Positions 1 to 6,728 of a stretch of DNA of 6,728 nt are shown here, one piece after another (the stretch's first letter is position 1; every line of letters begins with the position of its first letter). The stretch is from an uncultured Paraprevotella sp. (GTDB lineage Bacteria; Bacteroidota; Bacteroidia; Bacteroidales; Bacteroidaceae): contig CAAGLP010000089.1 in assembly GCA_900770805.1 (NCBI GenBank), forward strand, positions 1 through 6,728. Reading direction: 5' to 3'. The notes under the pieces are model-generated. The model was not told where the DNA came from, searched no databases, and was given only the letters and a program-made list of their open reading frames with translations. The position numbers and the translations under genes are program-made.

Positions 1-35
1 AACCTGTTGTGAATGCCGCCTAAAGTCAATAAAAA

Positions 36-132
36 ACTCGTCGTGTTGTCTGAGTCAAATCGTCGTGTTGTCTGTCCTTACTCGTCGTATTGTTTAAGGC
101 CATTCGCCGTATTGTCTGCACCAACTTGTCGT
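36..132. repeat. Short direct-repeat array with exact 22-bp period
   Basis: Five successive units start at 36, 58, 80, 102 and 124, always 22 bp apart. Each has a core of about 17 bp, AnTCGTCGTRTTGTCTG, followed by 5 variable bases (AGTCA, TCCTT, AGGCC, CACCA). From position 39 the first two units share 14 identical bases. Unit 3 differs from them at 3 of those 14 positions and unit 4 at 2. Unit 5 keeps only the ACT-TGTCGT beginning and then diverges. The period is not a multiple of three, so this is not a coding repeat, and the core is not palindromic. The array lies in the 191-bp non-coding stretch downstream of the methyltransferase gene and may extend left of the window in degenerate form. 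I see nothing recognisable in the remainder (1-35 and 133-191). The function is unknown. A minisatellite or MITE remnant, or a set of binding sites on one DNA face, would both fit. Confidence 0.8.
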
Positions 133-191
133 CACACACCTGGTATTGCGTTGCATGATGCTATATATGGCTTCAAAAAGTCTGTATCATA

Positions 192-920
192 TTATAAATA
201 AAAATCCTTACATAGAAGAGAGTAATCTGCACTACGCTCTCCATTGGCATCTTGTAATATCAAATCAGTATAAACCACATGTCCATAATTTTGAAAGCCA
301 AACTCTAAGAGTACTCGCTTTGGAGTTTTACGTGAAACTGTTTTCACTCTGCATTCACGACGAACATGCAGGCCATTCATCAAAGCCTCGCTGACAAAAA
401 AATCCCGTACTTGCATGGGGATAATTAGGGCAAAAACACCCTCTTCCGACAGAAGGTGGCAAACCGATTTTATCAAGTCTTCAAAAGACAGATGCAAGGT
501 ATTGCGGGCCATGCTACGACGTTTATCGGGAGGAAGGGTATCTTCTGTGTAATATGGCGGATTGCATAATATCAAATCATAACGCTCATGGGGTGTTTCA
601 ATGGCCAACTTCCTTACGTCAACATTGATGAACTCCACCCTATCCGAGAATATGCTTTGATGAGCATTTTCTGTAGCTTCCATTATGCTTGGAGCATCTA
701 TATCAATACCATGTACTTTTGCATTCGGAAACCTTTGGGCGGCTATCAATGCTATGACACCGCATCCGCACCCAATATCAAGTACGGAACGGTATAAATG
801 AACATTTTCAGCACCATCGCCAGCCCATGCGCCAAGCAGTACGGCATCTGTACCGACACGCATGGAACTACTATTATGCTTGACTTGAAATTTACGGAAT
901 CTAAAAGTTTCTCCTGCCAT
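192..920 (-). CDS. trmN6: tRNA1(Val) adenine(37)-N6-methyltransferase (TrmN6/YfiC family)
   Basis: This 242-residue protein is a class I SAM-dependent methyltransferase. The E. coli member (YfiC) adds a methyl group to N6 of A37, next to the anticodon of tRNA1(Val), in the cytoplasm. Visible features in order: the family-typical N-terminus FRFRKFQV with MRVGTDAVLLGAW (residues 6-32), the SAM-binding motif I DIGCGCGVIAL (48-58), the acidic loop GIDID (71-75) that would hold the SAM ribose, and the NPPY motif (120-123) typical of amino-group methyltransferases. The length is normal for the family. The ATG at 918-920 is chosen because it gives the usual start just before the FxFxxF segment; the next Met (residue 20) would remove it. 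No Shine-Dalgarno sequence precedes it. The gene is transcribed divergently from lon and its 3' end faces the 22-bp repeat array. The family is clear, but the exact tRNA substrate in this organism is inferred. Confidence 0.9.
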   Translation of the reverse strand: MAGETFRFRKFQVKHNSSSMRVGTDAVLLGAWAGDGAENVHLYRSVLDIGCGCGVIALIAAQRFPNAKVHGIDIDAPSIMEATENAHQSIFSDRVEFINVDVRKLAIETPHERYDLILCNPPYYTEDTLPPDKRRSMARNTLHLSFEDLIKSVCHLLSEEGVFALIIPMQVRDFFVSEALMNGLHVRRECRVKTVSRKTPKRVLLEFGFQNYGHVVYTDLILQDANGERSADYSLLCKDFYL

Positions 921-930
921 AATCTGGATA

Positions 931-938
931 CAAAGTTA
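931..938 (-). promoter_or_regulatory. Possible -7 element of the trmN6 promoter
   Basis: Read on the minus strand, this is TAACTTTG, a full match to the Bacteroidota -7 consensus TAnnTTTG. It ends 10 bases before the ATG, so the transcript would have a very short leader. No TTTG lies at the expected 19-21 bp upstream; the nearest are 12 bp and 29 bp away. The call therefore rests on the -7 box alone. Confidence 0.45.
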
Positions 939-999
939 GCACTTTTCATCCAAATACTGATGAATTACAAAAGAAAAAGGAATTAAGGCCAGACATAAT

Positions 1000-1030
1000 T
1001 TTGCACTTCACCCAATTTTCCTTATCTTTG
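1000..1030 (+). promoter_or_regulatory. Bacteroidota-type promoter of lon
   Basis: The -33 box TTTG (1000-1003) and the -7 box TATCTTTG (1023-1030) are separated by exactly 19 bp. This matches the published Bacteroides primary sigma-factor consensus TTTG-N19-21-TAnnTTTG at every defined position. Transcription would begin a few bases after 1030, giving a leader of roughly 55 bases before the lon ATG at 1092. No heat-shock operator such as CIRCE is visible. With no other good promoter between the downstream genes, it may also drive tgt, the permease gene and the helicase gene. Confidence 0.8.
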
Positions 1031-1091
1031 CAAACCATTATAAATAGTGTACACATACACGCAATAGAATCCTAAAGAACACAACAAATAT

Positions 1092-3572
1092 ATGCGAAAG
1101 AACTCTTCGTTTTCGTTCGTCACAGAAATAGATGCCGACATAGAAAAGGTAATACGCCAAAGCAATGATGGCGACATGGGCATACTGGCTTTGCGCGACA
1201 ACATACTGTTCCCCGGTACTGTAACACCTGTCACCATCGGTAGGAAGAAAAGCCTGAAAACACTGAAGATGGCAGAGAAGAAAGGTGCTTTGGTAGCAGC
1301 CTTTGTACAGAAGACCCCTGAAACCGATGAGCCTGGCATGGACGACCTCTATCATGTAGGTACCGTGTGCAGAGTGGTTCATCTCATGAAACTTCCCGAT
1401 GGTAATCACAATGCCCTATTGCAAGCCACCAATCGCGTAGGCCTGGATTCATTGGAGGACACCACAGACGGACTCGCTGGCCATGTAACGGCTATTCCTG
1501 AGATAAAAAGCCCAGACAGAGAGGCGGAACTGACTGTCACCATAGAGATGGTACAGGAGCGCATCAAGCGCCTTTCGTCCATGAGCGATGATATGCCCAT
1601 GGAGGTAATCGAGTTCATCAAAAAGATGCCTACTGGCGTATTCTTCATAAACTTCATTTGCACAAACTTCCCTTTCCCCACCGAGAAGAAAGCTCAGCTC
1701 ATTTGTGAAGATACCGATTTGGGACGTGCCACCCTGTTGTTGAAGTTCCTGAACTTTGAGATACAACTGGCAAAGATGCGTCAGGACGTGGAAGCCAAGA
1801 CACATGCCGACCTGAATCGTCAGCAACGCGAATACTTTGTAAATCAGGAGATACGCAATCTGCAAGCCGAACTGGGAAATACAGACGAGTTCTCCAGCAA
1901 GTTTGACGATCTGAATCAATTGCGCTCACAGGCGAAGGAGAAGAAATGGACTAAAACCATAGCCGAAATTTTCGAGAAGGAACTGACCAAACTGTCACGC
2001 ATCAATGCACAAAGTCCCGACTACAACGTCCAGCTCAACTACCTGCAGACAATGCTTCAGTTGCCTTGGGGGGAATATACTCAGGATAACCTTGACCTGA
2101 AACGTGCCCAGCGCTTCCTGGATGAAGACCATTATGGCATGGAGAAGGTGAAGGAACGCATTCTGGAACATCTGGCCGTGCTGAAACTTAAAGCCGACAA
2201 GAAAAGCCCTATCATCTGCCTATACGGTCCTCCAGGTGTAGGTAAAACCAGTCTTTGCAAAAGTATAGCAAACGCTCTGAAACGAAACTACGTAAGGATA
2301 TCTTTGGGCGGCATGCACGATGAAAGCGAGATTCGTGGCCATCGTAGGACATATATTGGTGCCATGCCTGGACGTATAGTTAAGAGCATCATAAAGGCCG
2401 GTAGCTCCAACCCCGTTTTCGTATTGGACGAAATTGACAAGGTAACACAGGCCACCATGCATGGAGACCCTTCAAGCGCATTGCTGGAAGTACTGGATCC
2501 CGAACAGAACACTGCCTTTCACGATAATTTTCTGGATGTCGACTACGACCTTTCGCGTGTAATGTTCATTGCTACGGCAAACGATATACATGCCATCCCA
2601 CGTCCCTTGCTTGACCGTATGGAATTGATAGAGGTAGGCGGATACATCACAGAAGAAAAGATAGAGATTGCCAAACGACACCTATTCCCAAAAGAAAAGG
2701 AAAACAACGGCCTGGACAAACAAAAAGGACTAAAGATTAAAAAGAACGCCATAGAGAAGATCATAGAGAACTATACCCGAGAAAGCGGTGTACGTTCACT
2801 GGAGAAGCAGATAAACAAGATGCTCCGCAAGGTAGCACTGGAGTTTGCACAAACACAAACTGGCTCAACTGGCGATATTACAAGCATTGAGAAGAATATT
2901 GACGAAAAGGAGGTGGAACGTCTTCTGGGCAAACCACTTTTCACTCGCGACACATATCAGGGCAACGACTTTGCCGGTGTGGTAACGGGATTAGCATGGA
3001 CAAGTGTGGGAGGCGAAATCCTCTTCATAGAGACCAGCGTATCAGAAGGCAAAGGAGGAAGACTGACCCTGACAGGTAATCTTGGCGATGTAATGAAGGA
3101 ATCAGCCACCATAGCCTTGGAATACATACGTTGCCATACTCGCGACCTAGGCATAGACCCTCGTGTGTTCGACAATTACAATCTGCACATCCATGTACCG
3201 GAAGGCGCAGTACCCAAGGACGGACCTTCTGCCGGCATTACCATGGCCACAAGCATAGCCTCTGCACTGACTCAACGCAAGGTACGTAAAGAACTTGCTA
3301 TGACGGGAGAGATAACCTTGCGAGGCAAAGTACTTCCCGTGGGTGGCATCAGAGAAAAGATACTGGCAGCCAAGCGTGCTGGCATAAAGCATATCATTTT
3401 ATGTCAGGACAACAAAAAGGACATAGAGGAGATACCCGCCATATACCTTAACGGACTTGATTTCCACTATGTGAACACCGTTATGGATGTACTTGACTAT
3501 GCATTGCTAAAGGAAATGGTGAGCAACCCCATAAAGTTCCATTTTGAAGACACAAAGGCTACTCAGTCCTAA
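1092..3572 (+). CDS. lon: ATP-dependent protease Lon (endopeptidase La)
   Basis: Lon is a cytoplasmic homohexameric AAA+ protease that unfolds and degrades damaged and short-lived regulatory proteins. The 826-residue protein has the full LonA layout. The N-terminal substrate-binding domain starts near residue 31 (ILALRDNILFPG) and runs to about 230, followed by a charged helical, probably coiled-coil segment (about 230-300). The AAA+ module has Walker A GPPGVGKTS (379-387) and Walker B FVLDEID (443-449). The C-terminal protease domain (about 620-815) has the catalytic Ser713 in PKDGPSAG and Lys756 in GGIREK; their 43-residue spacing equals that of the E. coli Ser679/Lys722 dyad. All catalytic residues are present, so the enzyme should be active. 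The ATG at 1092 lies about 60 bases after the -7 box and has no clear Shine-Dalgarno sequence. tgt follows after 41 bp with no terminator hairpin, which suggests read-through. Confidence 0.97.
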   Translation: MRKNSSFSFVTEIDADIEKVIRQSNDGDMGILALRDNILFPGTVTPVTIGRKKSLKTLKMAEKKGALVAAFVQKTPETDEPGMDDLYHVGTVCRVVHLMKLPDGNHNALLQATNRVGLDSLEDTTDGLAGHVTAIPEIKSPDREAELTVTIEMVQERIKRLSSMSDDMPMEVIEFIKKMPTGVFFINFICTNFPFPTEKKAQLICEDTDLGRATLLLKFLNFEIQLAKMRQDVEAKTHADLNRQQREYFVNQEIRNLQAELGNTDEFSSKFDDLNQLRSQAKEKKWTKTIAEIFEKELTKLSRINAQSPDYNVQLNYLQTMLQLPWGEYTQDNLDLKRAQRFLDEDHYGMEKVKERILEHLAVLKLKADKKSPIICLYGPPGVGKTSLCKSIANALKRNYVRISLGGMHDESEIRGHRRTYIGAMPGRIVKSIIKAGSSNPVFVLDEIDKVTQATMHGDPSSALLEVLDPEQNTAFHDNFLDVDYDLSRVMFIATANDIHAIPRPLLDRMELIEVGGYITEEKIEIAKRHLFPKEKENNGLDKQKGLKIKKNAIEKIIENYTRESGVRSLEKQINKMLRKVALEFAQTQTGSTGDITSIEKNIDEKEVERLLGKPLFTRDTYQGNDFAGVVTGLAWTSVGGEILFIETSVSEGKGGRLTLTGNLGDVMKESATIALEYIRCHTRDLGIDPRVFDNYNLHIHVPEGAVPKDGPSAGITMATSIASALTQRKVRKELAMTGEITLRGKVLPVGGIREKILAAKRAGIKHIILCQDNKKDIEEIPAIYLNGLDFHYVNTVMDVLDYALLKEMVSNPIKFHFEDTKATQS

Positions 3573-3613
3573 ACCGAACAAATATTAAGAAACAACACAG
3601 ACCACAAGAAAGA

Positions 3614-4744
3614 ATGACATTTGAACTTCAACATACAGACACCCTAAGTAATGCCCGTGCAGGTCTTCTGACCACAGATCACGGACAGATACAGACACCA
3701 ATATTCATGCCAGTAGGTACCGTGGGAAGCGTAAAGGGACTTACAGTACGTGATCTCAAGGAGGAAGTAAAGGCACAAATTATACTAGGCAACACATATC
3801 ATCTTTACCTGAGGCCTGGCACCGAAATATTGGAGAAGGCAGGAGGCCTGCACAAGTTCAACGGTTGGGACAAGCCCATACTTACCGACTCTGGAGGTTT
3901 TCAGGTTTTCTCTCTAAACGGTATACGCAAACTGACAGAAGAGGGATGTACCTTCAGAAGCCATCTGGATGGTTCCAAACACATGTTTACACCCGAAAGG
4001 GTCATGGACATCGAACGTAGTATCGGTGCAGACATAATCATGGCTTTGGACGAATGTCCTCCAGGTACCAGCGACTATGCCTATGCCAAGAAAAGCCTTG
4101 GACTTACACATCGTTGGTTGGACAGATGTTTCAAAAGATTCAACGAAACGGAACCTCTCTACGGCTACAACCAAAGTCTCTTTCCCATAGTTCAGGGTTG
4201 TACCTTCAAAGATCTTCGCAGGGAAAGTGCTGAATTTATTGCCTCAAAGAATGCCGATGGCAATGCTATAGGTGGACTGGCTGTAGGAGAGCCGGCCGAG
4301 GTGATGTACGAAATGATAGAGGTAGTAAACGAAATACTGCCAAAGGACAAGCCCAGATACCTGATGGGTGTTGGAACACCAGCAAACCTGCTTGAAGGCA
4401 TAGAGCGTGGCATTGATATGTTTGATTGTGTGATGCCAACACGCAACGGACGCAATGCCTGCCTGTTCACAAGCGAAGGTATCATGAACATGCGTAATCG
4501 CAAATGGGCAGACGACTTCACGCCAATAGATCCAAATGGTACTGCATCAGTAGATCTGTTCTACACAAAGGCATACCTGCATCATCTATTCAAGGCACAG
4601 GAACTGTTAGCCCTTGAGATAGCCTCAATACATAATCTGGCCTTCTACCTATGGTTAGTAGGTGAAGCTAGAAAGCATATCATTGCAGGTGACTTCACCT
4701 CCTGGAAGTCCATAATGGTCAAGCGTGTAACAAACAGATTGTAA
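3614..4744 (+). CDS. tgt: Queuine/preQ1 tRNA-ribosyltransferase (tRNA-guanine transglycosylase)
   Basis: Bacterial Tgt swaps guanine 34 in the anticodon of tRNAs for Asp, Asn, His and Tyr for preQ1, the committed step of queuosine formation. The 376-residue length is normal. Catalytic residues are in place: Asp92 in TDSGGFQVFSL, the base-recognition segment MALDEC with Asp146, VQGC and the GGLAVGE loop, and the nucleophile Asp271 in FDCVMPTR followed by NGRNA. The oddity is the structural zinc site. E. coli and Zymomonas Tgt have CxCxxC plus a histidine, but here the aligned positions are Gly309, Ala311 and Asp314, while His340 in SIHNL is kept at the same 31-residue distance. Flanking residues (FTPIDP, AYLHHL) align without a gap, so no frameshift is involved. 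I believe other Bacteroidota Tgt proteins share this, from memory only. The start at 3614 gives the usual MTFELQHTD beginning; AGAAAGA lies just upstream. The gene sits between lon and the permease gene in the same direction. Confidence 0.96.
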   Translation: MTFELQHTDTLSNARAGLLTTDHGQIQTPIFMPVGTVGSVKGLTVRDLKEEVKAQIILGNTYHLYLRPGTEILEKAGGLHKFNGWDKPILTDSGGFQVFSLNGIRKLTEEGCTFRSHLDGSKHMFTPERVMDIERSIGADIIMALDECPPGTSDYAYAKKSLGLTHRWLDRCFKRFNETEPLYGYNQSLFPIVQGCTFKDLRRESAEFIASKNADGNAIGGLAVGEPAEVMYEMIEVVNEILPKDKPRYLMGVGTPANLLEGIERGIDMFDCVMPTRNGRNACLFTSEGIMNMRNRKWADDFTPIDPNGTASVDLFYTKAYLHHLFKAQELLALEIASIHNLAFYLWLVGEARKHIIAGDFTSWKSIMVKRVTNRL

Positions 4745-4757
4745 GCACAGAGGGAAA

Positions 4758-5855
4758 ATGAAACTATTCACCCGACTGGATAAGTATATAATAAAGAAGT
4801 TTCTGGGGACATATGTCTTCAGCATCATTCTGATTATCAGCATTGCCGTAGTGTTCGACTTCAACGACAATGTTGACAAATTCACCACGAACAATGCTCC
4901 CTGGGAAGGAATTGTATTCACATATTATGCCAACTTCATCCCCTTCTACTCCAACCTGTTCTCTGCATTATTTGTCTTCATATCAGTAATATTCTTTACC
5001 GTCAAATTGGCTGATAACAGCGAGATTATAGCCATGTTGGCGGCCGGAGTGAGTTTCAAACGCTTGATGTGGCCATACATGTTCAGCGCTGCACTCATTG
5101 CCGCACTGAATTTTTATCTTGGCACAGACGTAATACCGAGAGGAAGCGTAGAGAGGCTTGCATTTGAAAACCAGTACAAGAAAAGGATAAAGGTAAAGAT
5201 GTGGGCCGACAATGTGCACTTGCAGGTAGATAGTGGTGTGATAGCCTTCATGGAGCACTACGATGGTACATCAAACACAGGATACCATTTCTCCCTTGAC
5301 AAGTTTGAAGACAAGAAACTGGTATCGCATCTAACAGCCACATCTGCCCAGTACGATACCATCTCAGACGTCCGCTTCAAATGGACACTGAGAAATGTAA
5401 ACATCAGAGAACTAAGCGGTCCTCGCGAAAAAATAACACACTATAATCAGATAGATAGCATCATAAAACTTGAGCCACAGGACTTCCTGCTGACAAACAA
5501 GATGCAGGAGACCATGACATCTCCACAACTCAAGGACTTTATCGATCGCCAACGCATTAGAGGCATTGCAGGACTGAAGGACTTTGAAGTAGAATACCAC
5601 AAACGCATAGCAGCCCCCTTTGCTGCATTCGTCCTCAGTATCATAGGCGCAAGCCTTTCTGCACGAAAGCGCAAAGGTGGTATGGGAACTGCATTAGGCA
5701 TCGGACTTGCACTAAGTGCATCATATATACTTTTCCAGGGCGTGTGCGCCACGTTCAGTACTCAAGCCGGTATGCAACCCTGGCTAGCTGCATGGCTACC
5801 CAATATCATATTCATACCCATAGCAATATACCTGTACAAAAAGGCTCCAAGATAA
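4758..5855 (+). CDS. LptF/LptG (YjgP/YjgQ) family permease
   Basis: LptF and LptG are inner-membrane subunits of the LptB2FG transporter, which extracts lipopolysaccharide from the inner membrane and feeds it to the periplasmic Lpt bridge. The 365-residue protein has the family layout. An amphipathic N-terminus (LDKYIIKKFLGTY) leads into TM1 (about 15-34), then TM2 (about 52-83) and TM3 (about 103-125). A soluble periplasmic beta-rich domain follows (about 130-255), then TM4 (286-301), TM5 (309-330) and TM6 (340-360). The segment NSEIIAMLAAGVSFKRLMWP (88-106) corresponds to the cytoplasmic coupling region that contacts the LptB ATPase. I cannot tell LptF from LptG, and no second paralogue is in the window. 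The start lies 13 bp after tgt; GAGGG at 4750-4754 is Shine-Dalgarno-like but only 3 bases from the ATG. The tight spacing argues for co-transcription with tgt. Confidence 0.9.
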   Translation: MKLFTRLDKYIIKKFLGTYVFSIILIISIAVVFDFNDNVDKFTTNNAPWEGIVFTYYANFIPFYSNLFSALFVFISVIFFTVKLADNSEIIAMLAAGVSFKRLMWPYMFSAALIAALNFYLGTDVIPRGSVERLAFENQYKKRIKVKMWADNVHLQVDSGVIAFMEHYDGTSNTGYHFSLDKFEDKKLVSHLTATSAQYDTISDVRFKWTLRNVNIRELSGPREKITHYNQIDSIIKLEPQDFLLTNKMQETMTSPQLKDFIDRQRIRGIAGLKDFEVEYHKRIAAPFAAFVLSIIGASLSARKRKGGMGTALGIGLALSASYILFQGVCATFSTQAGMQPWLAAWLPNIIFIPIAIYLYKKAPR

Positions 5856-5899
5856 GCAGAACGGGTGACCACATATCACATACATTCCAATACGACATA

Positions 5900-6728
5900 A
5901 TGGATTTCTACAACCTAAATCTCAGCGATCCCGTGCTCGATGCGCTGGATGACATGAACTTTCAGGAAACAACACCTATTCAGGAACATGCAATTCCACC
6001 TATCCTTGAAGGACATGATCTGTTGGGTGTTGCTCAAACAGGAACTGGTAAGACAGCAGCATATTTGTTGCCTGTCCTTTCGGAGTTGTCATATGGAGAC
6101 TATCCTACGGACGCTATCAATTGTGTCATCATGTCGCCAACCAGAGAATTGGCTCAACAGATAGATCAGGCTCTGCAAGGTTTCTCATATCACCTGCCAT
6201 ACATCAGTTCCGTTGCCGTATACGGAGGAAACGATGGTATACGATACGAACAGGAAAAGCGTAGTATGCAACAGGGAGCAGACATTGTCATTGCTACCCC
6301 TGGCAGACTTATCAGCCATTTGTCGCTTGGAAATATTGATTTGTCGCGTGTATCGTTCTTTATTCTTGATGAGGCCGACCGTATGCTTGATATGGGTTTT
6401 GCCGACGATATTCTGCAAATTGCCAAACACCTTCCTGCCAAGCATCAAACAATAATGTTTTCGGCCACCATGCCAGAGAAGATACGACAATTGGCTAAAA
6501 CATTGCTGAATGATCCCGTAGAAATACGCCTTGCCGTGAGCCGACCAGCCGACAAGATTCACCAGATGTCCTATATATGTTATGAAGCGCAAAAGATAGG
6601 CATCATAAAGGAACTGTTCAAAAACAACAAGCCTGAACGCGTCATCATTTTTACCGGCAGTAAGATTAAGGCCAAGGAGTTGGCAATATCATTGGCACGC
6701 GCCAAATTCAATTGCCGTGCCATGCATA
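5900..6728 (+). CDS. DEAD-box ATP-dependent RNA helicase (3' end cut by window edge)
   Basis: This is the first 276 residues of a DEAD-box RNA helicase; the frame is open to the window end. Such enzymes use ATP to unwind short RNA duplexes in ribosome assembly, mRNA decay or cold adaptation. Motifs in order: the Q motif TPIQEHAIP (25-33, Gln28), motif I AQTGTGKT (45-52), motif Ia PTRELAQQ (80-87), GG (109-110), motif Ib TPGR (133-136), motif II DEAD (157-160) and motif III SAT (188-190). The second RecA-like domain follows, with motif IV-like VIIFTGSK (248-255). Motifs V and VI and any C-terminal tail, which would separate RhlE-, DeaD- and SrmB-like types, lie beyond the window. The ATG at 5900 gives the expected MDFYNLNLSDPVLDAL start close before the Q motif. 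It follows the permease gene by 44 bp with no terminator or recognisable promoter between, so it is probably the fourth gene of the lon transcription unit. Confidence 0.95.
   Translation, partial: MDFYNLNLSDPVLDALDDMNFQETTPIQEHAIPPILEGHDLLGVAQTGTGKTAAYLLPVLSELSYGDYPTDAINCVIMSPTRELAQQIDQALQGFSYHLPYISSVAVYGGNDGIRYEQEKRSMQQGADIVIATPGRLISHLSLGNIDLSRVSFFILDEADRMLDMGFADDILQIAKHLPAKHQTIMFSATMPEKIRQLAKTLLNDPVEIRLAVSRPADKIHQMSYICYEAQKIGIIKELFKNNKPERVIIFTGSKIKAKELAISLARAKFNCRAMH

Noticed and set aside
36..132. CRISPR array or other guide-RNA array
   Set aside because: The variable segments are only 5 bases, far too short for CRISPR spacers. The cores diverge along the array and no cas or comparable gene is in the window.
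141..191. Terminator for trmN6 just after its stop codon (minus strand)
   Set aside because: I see only very short complementary segments and no stem followed by a T run. The T run opposite 31-36 has no GC-rich hairpin before it.
13..201. A 62-codon plus-strand open frame through the repeat array
   Set aside because: The 22-bp period shifts the reading frame from unit to unit, the peptide has no recognisable feature, and the frame overlaps the end of trmN6.
1047..1054. Palindrome GTGTACAC in the lon leader as an operator
   Set aside because: An 8-bp palindrome is expected many times by chance in a window this size, and no second copy or known operator pattern supports it.
5866..5880. Small GTGA/TCAC hairpin between the permease and helicase genes as a terminator
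   Set aside because: The stem is only about 4 bp and is not followed by a run of T, so it cannot be supported as a terminator.
6185..6592. Minus-strand open frames of 83 and 135 codons within the helicase region
   Set aside because: They lie opposite an intact DEAD-box helicase frame with all expected motifs, and their translations have no recognisable domain.

Overview
The window looks like chromosomal DNA of a Bacteroidota species, most likely order Bacteroidales (Prevotella/Bacteroides-like). Three things support this. The promoter upstream of lon matches the Bacteroides-type consensus TTTG-N19-TAnnTTTG exactly. Gene starts mostly lack a well-placed Shine-Dalgarno sequence. The protein sequences, especially the tRNA-guanine transglycosylase and the LptF/LptG-type permease, have a Bacteroidales character. 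This placement comes from motif recall, not from a database search.

Layout: positions 1-191 are non-coding and hold a short direct-repeat array with an exact 22-bp period (about 36-132). A tRNA m6A methyltransferase gene of the TrmN6/YfiC type lies on the minus strand (192-920). A 171-bp divergent intergenic region (921-1091) carries a textbook promoter for lon and a possible -7 element for the methyltransferase gene. Four genes then run on the plus strand with short gaps: lon (1092-3572), tgt (3614-4744, gap 41 bp), an LptF/LptG-type permease (4758-5855, gap 13 bp) and a DEAD-box RNA helicase (5900 to the window edge, gap 44 bp, 3' end cut off). No terminator hairpin is visible between the four, so they may be co-transcribed from the lon promoter.

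The genes are housekeeping in character: protein quality control (Lon), tRNA modification (Tgt makes the queuosine precursor at position 34; the TrmN6-type enzyme methylates A37), lipopolysaccharide export (the permease) and RNA remodelling (the helicase). There is no sign of a mobile element, CRISPR array, phage or defence system. The two points most worth a second look are the 22-bp periodic array at the left edge and the Tgt protein, in which all three zinc-ligand cysteines are replaced while the fourth ligand, a histidine, is kept.
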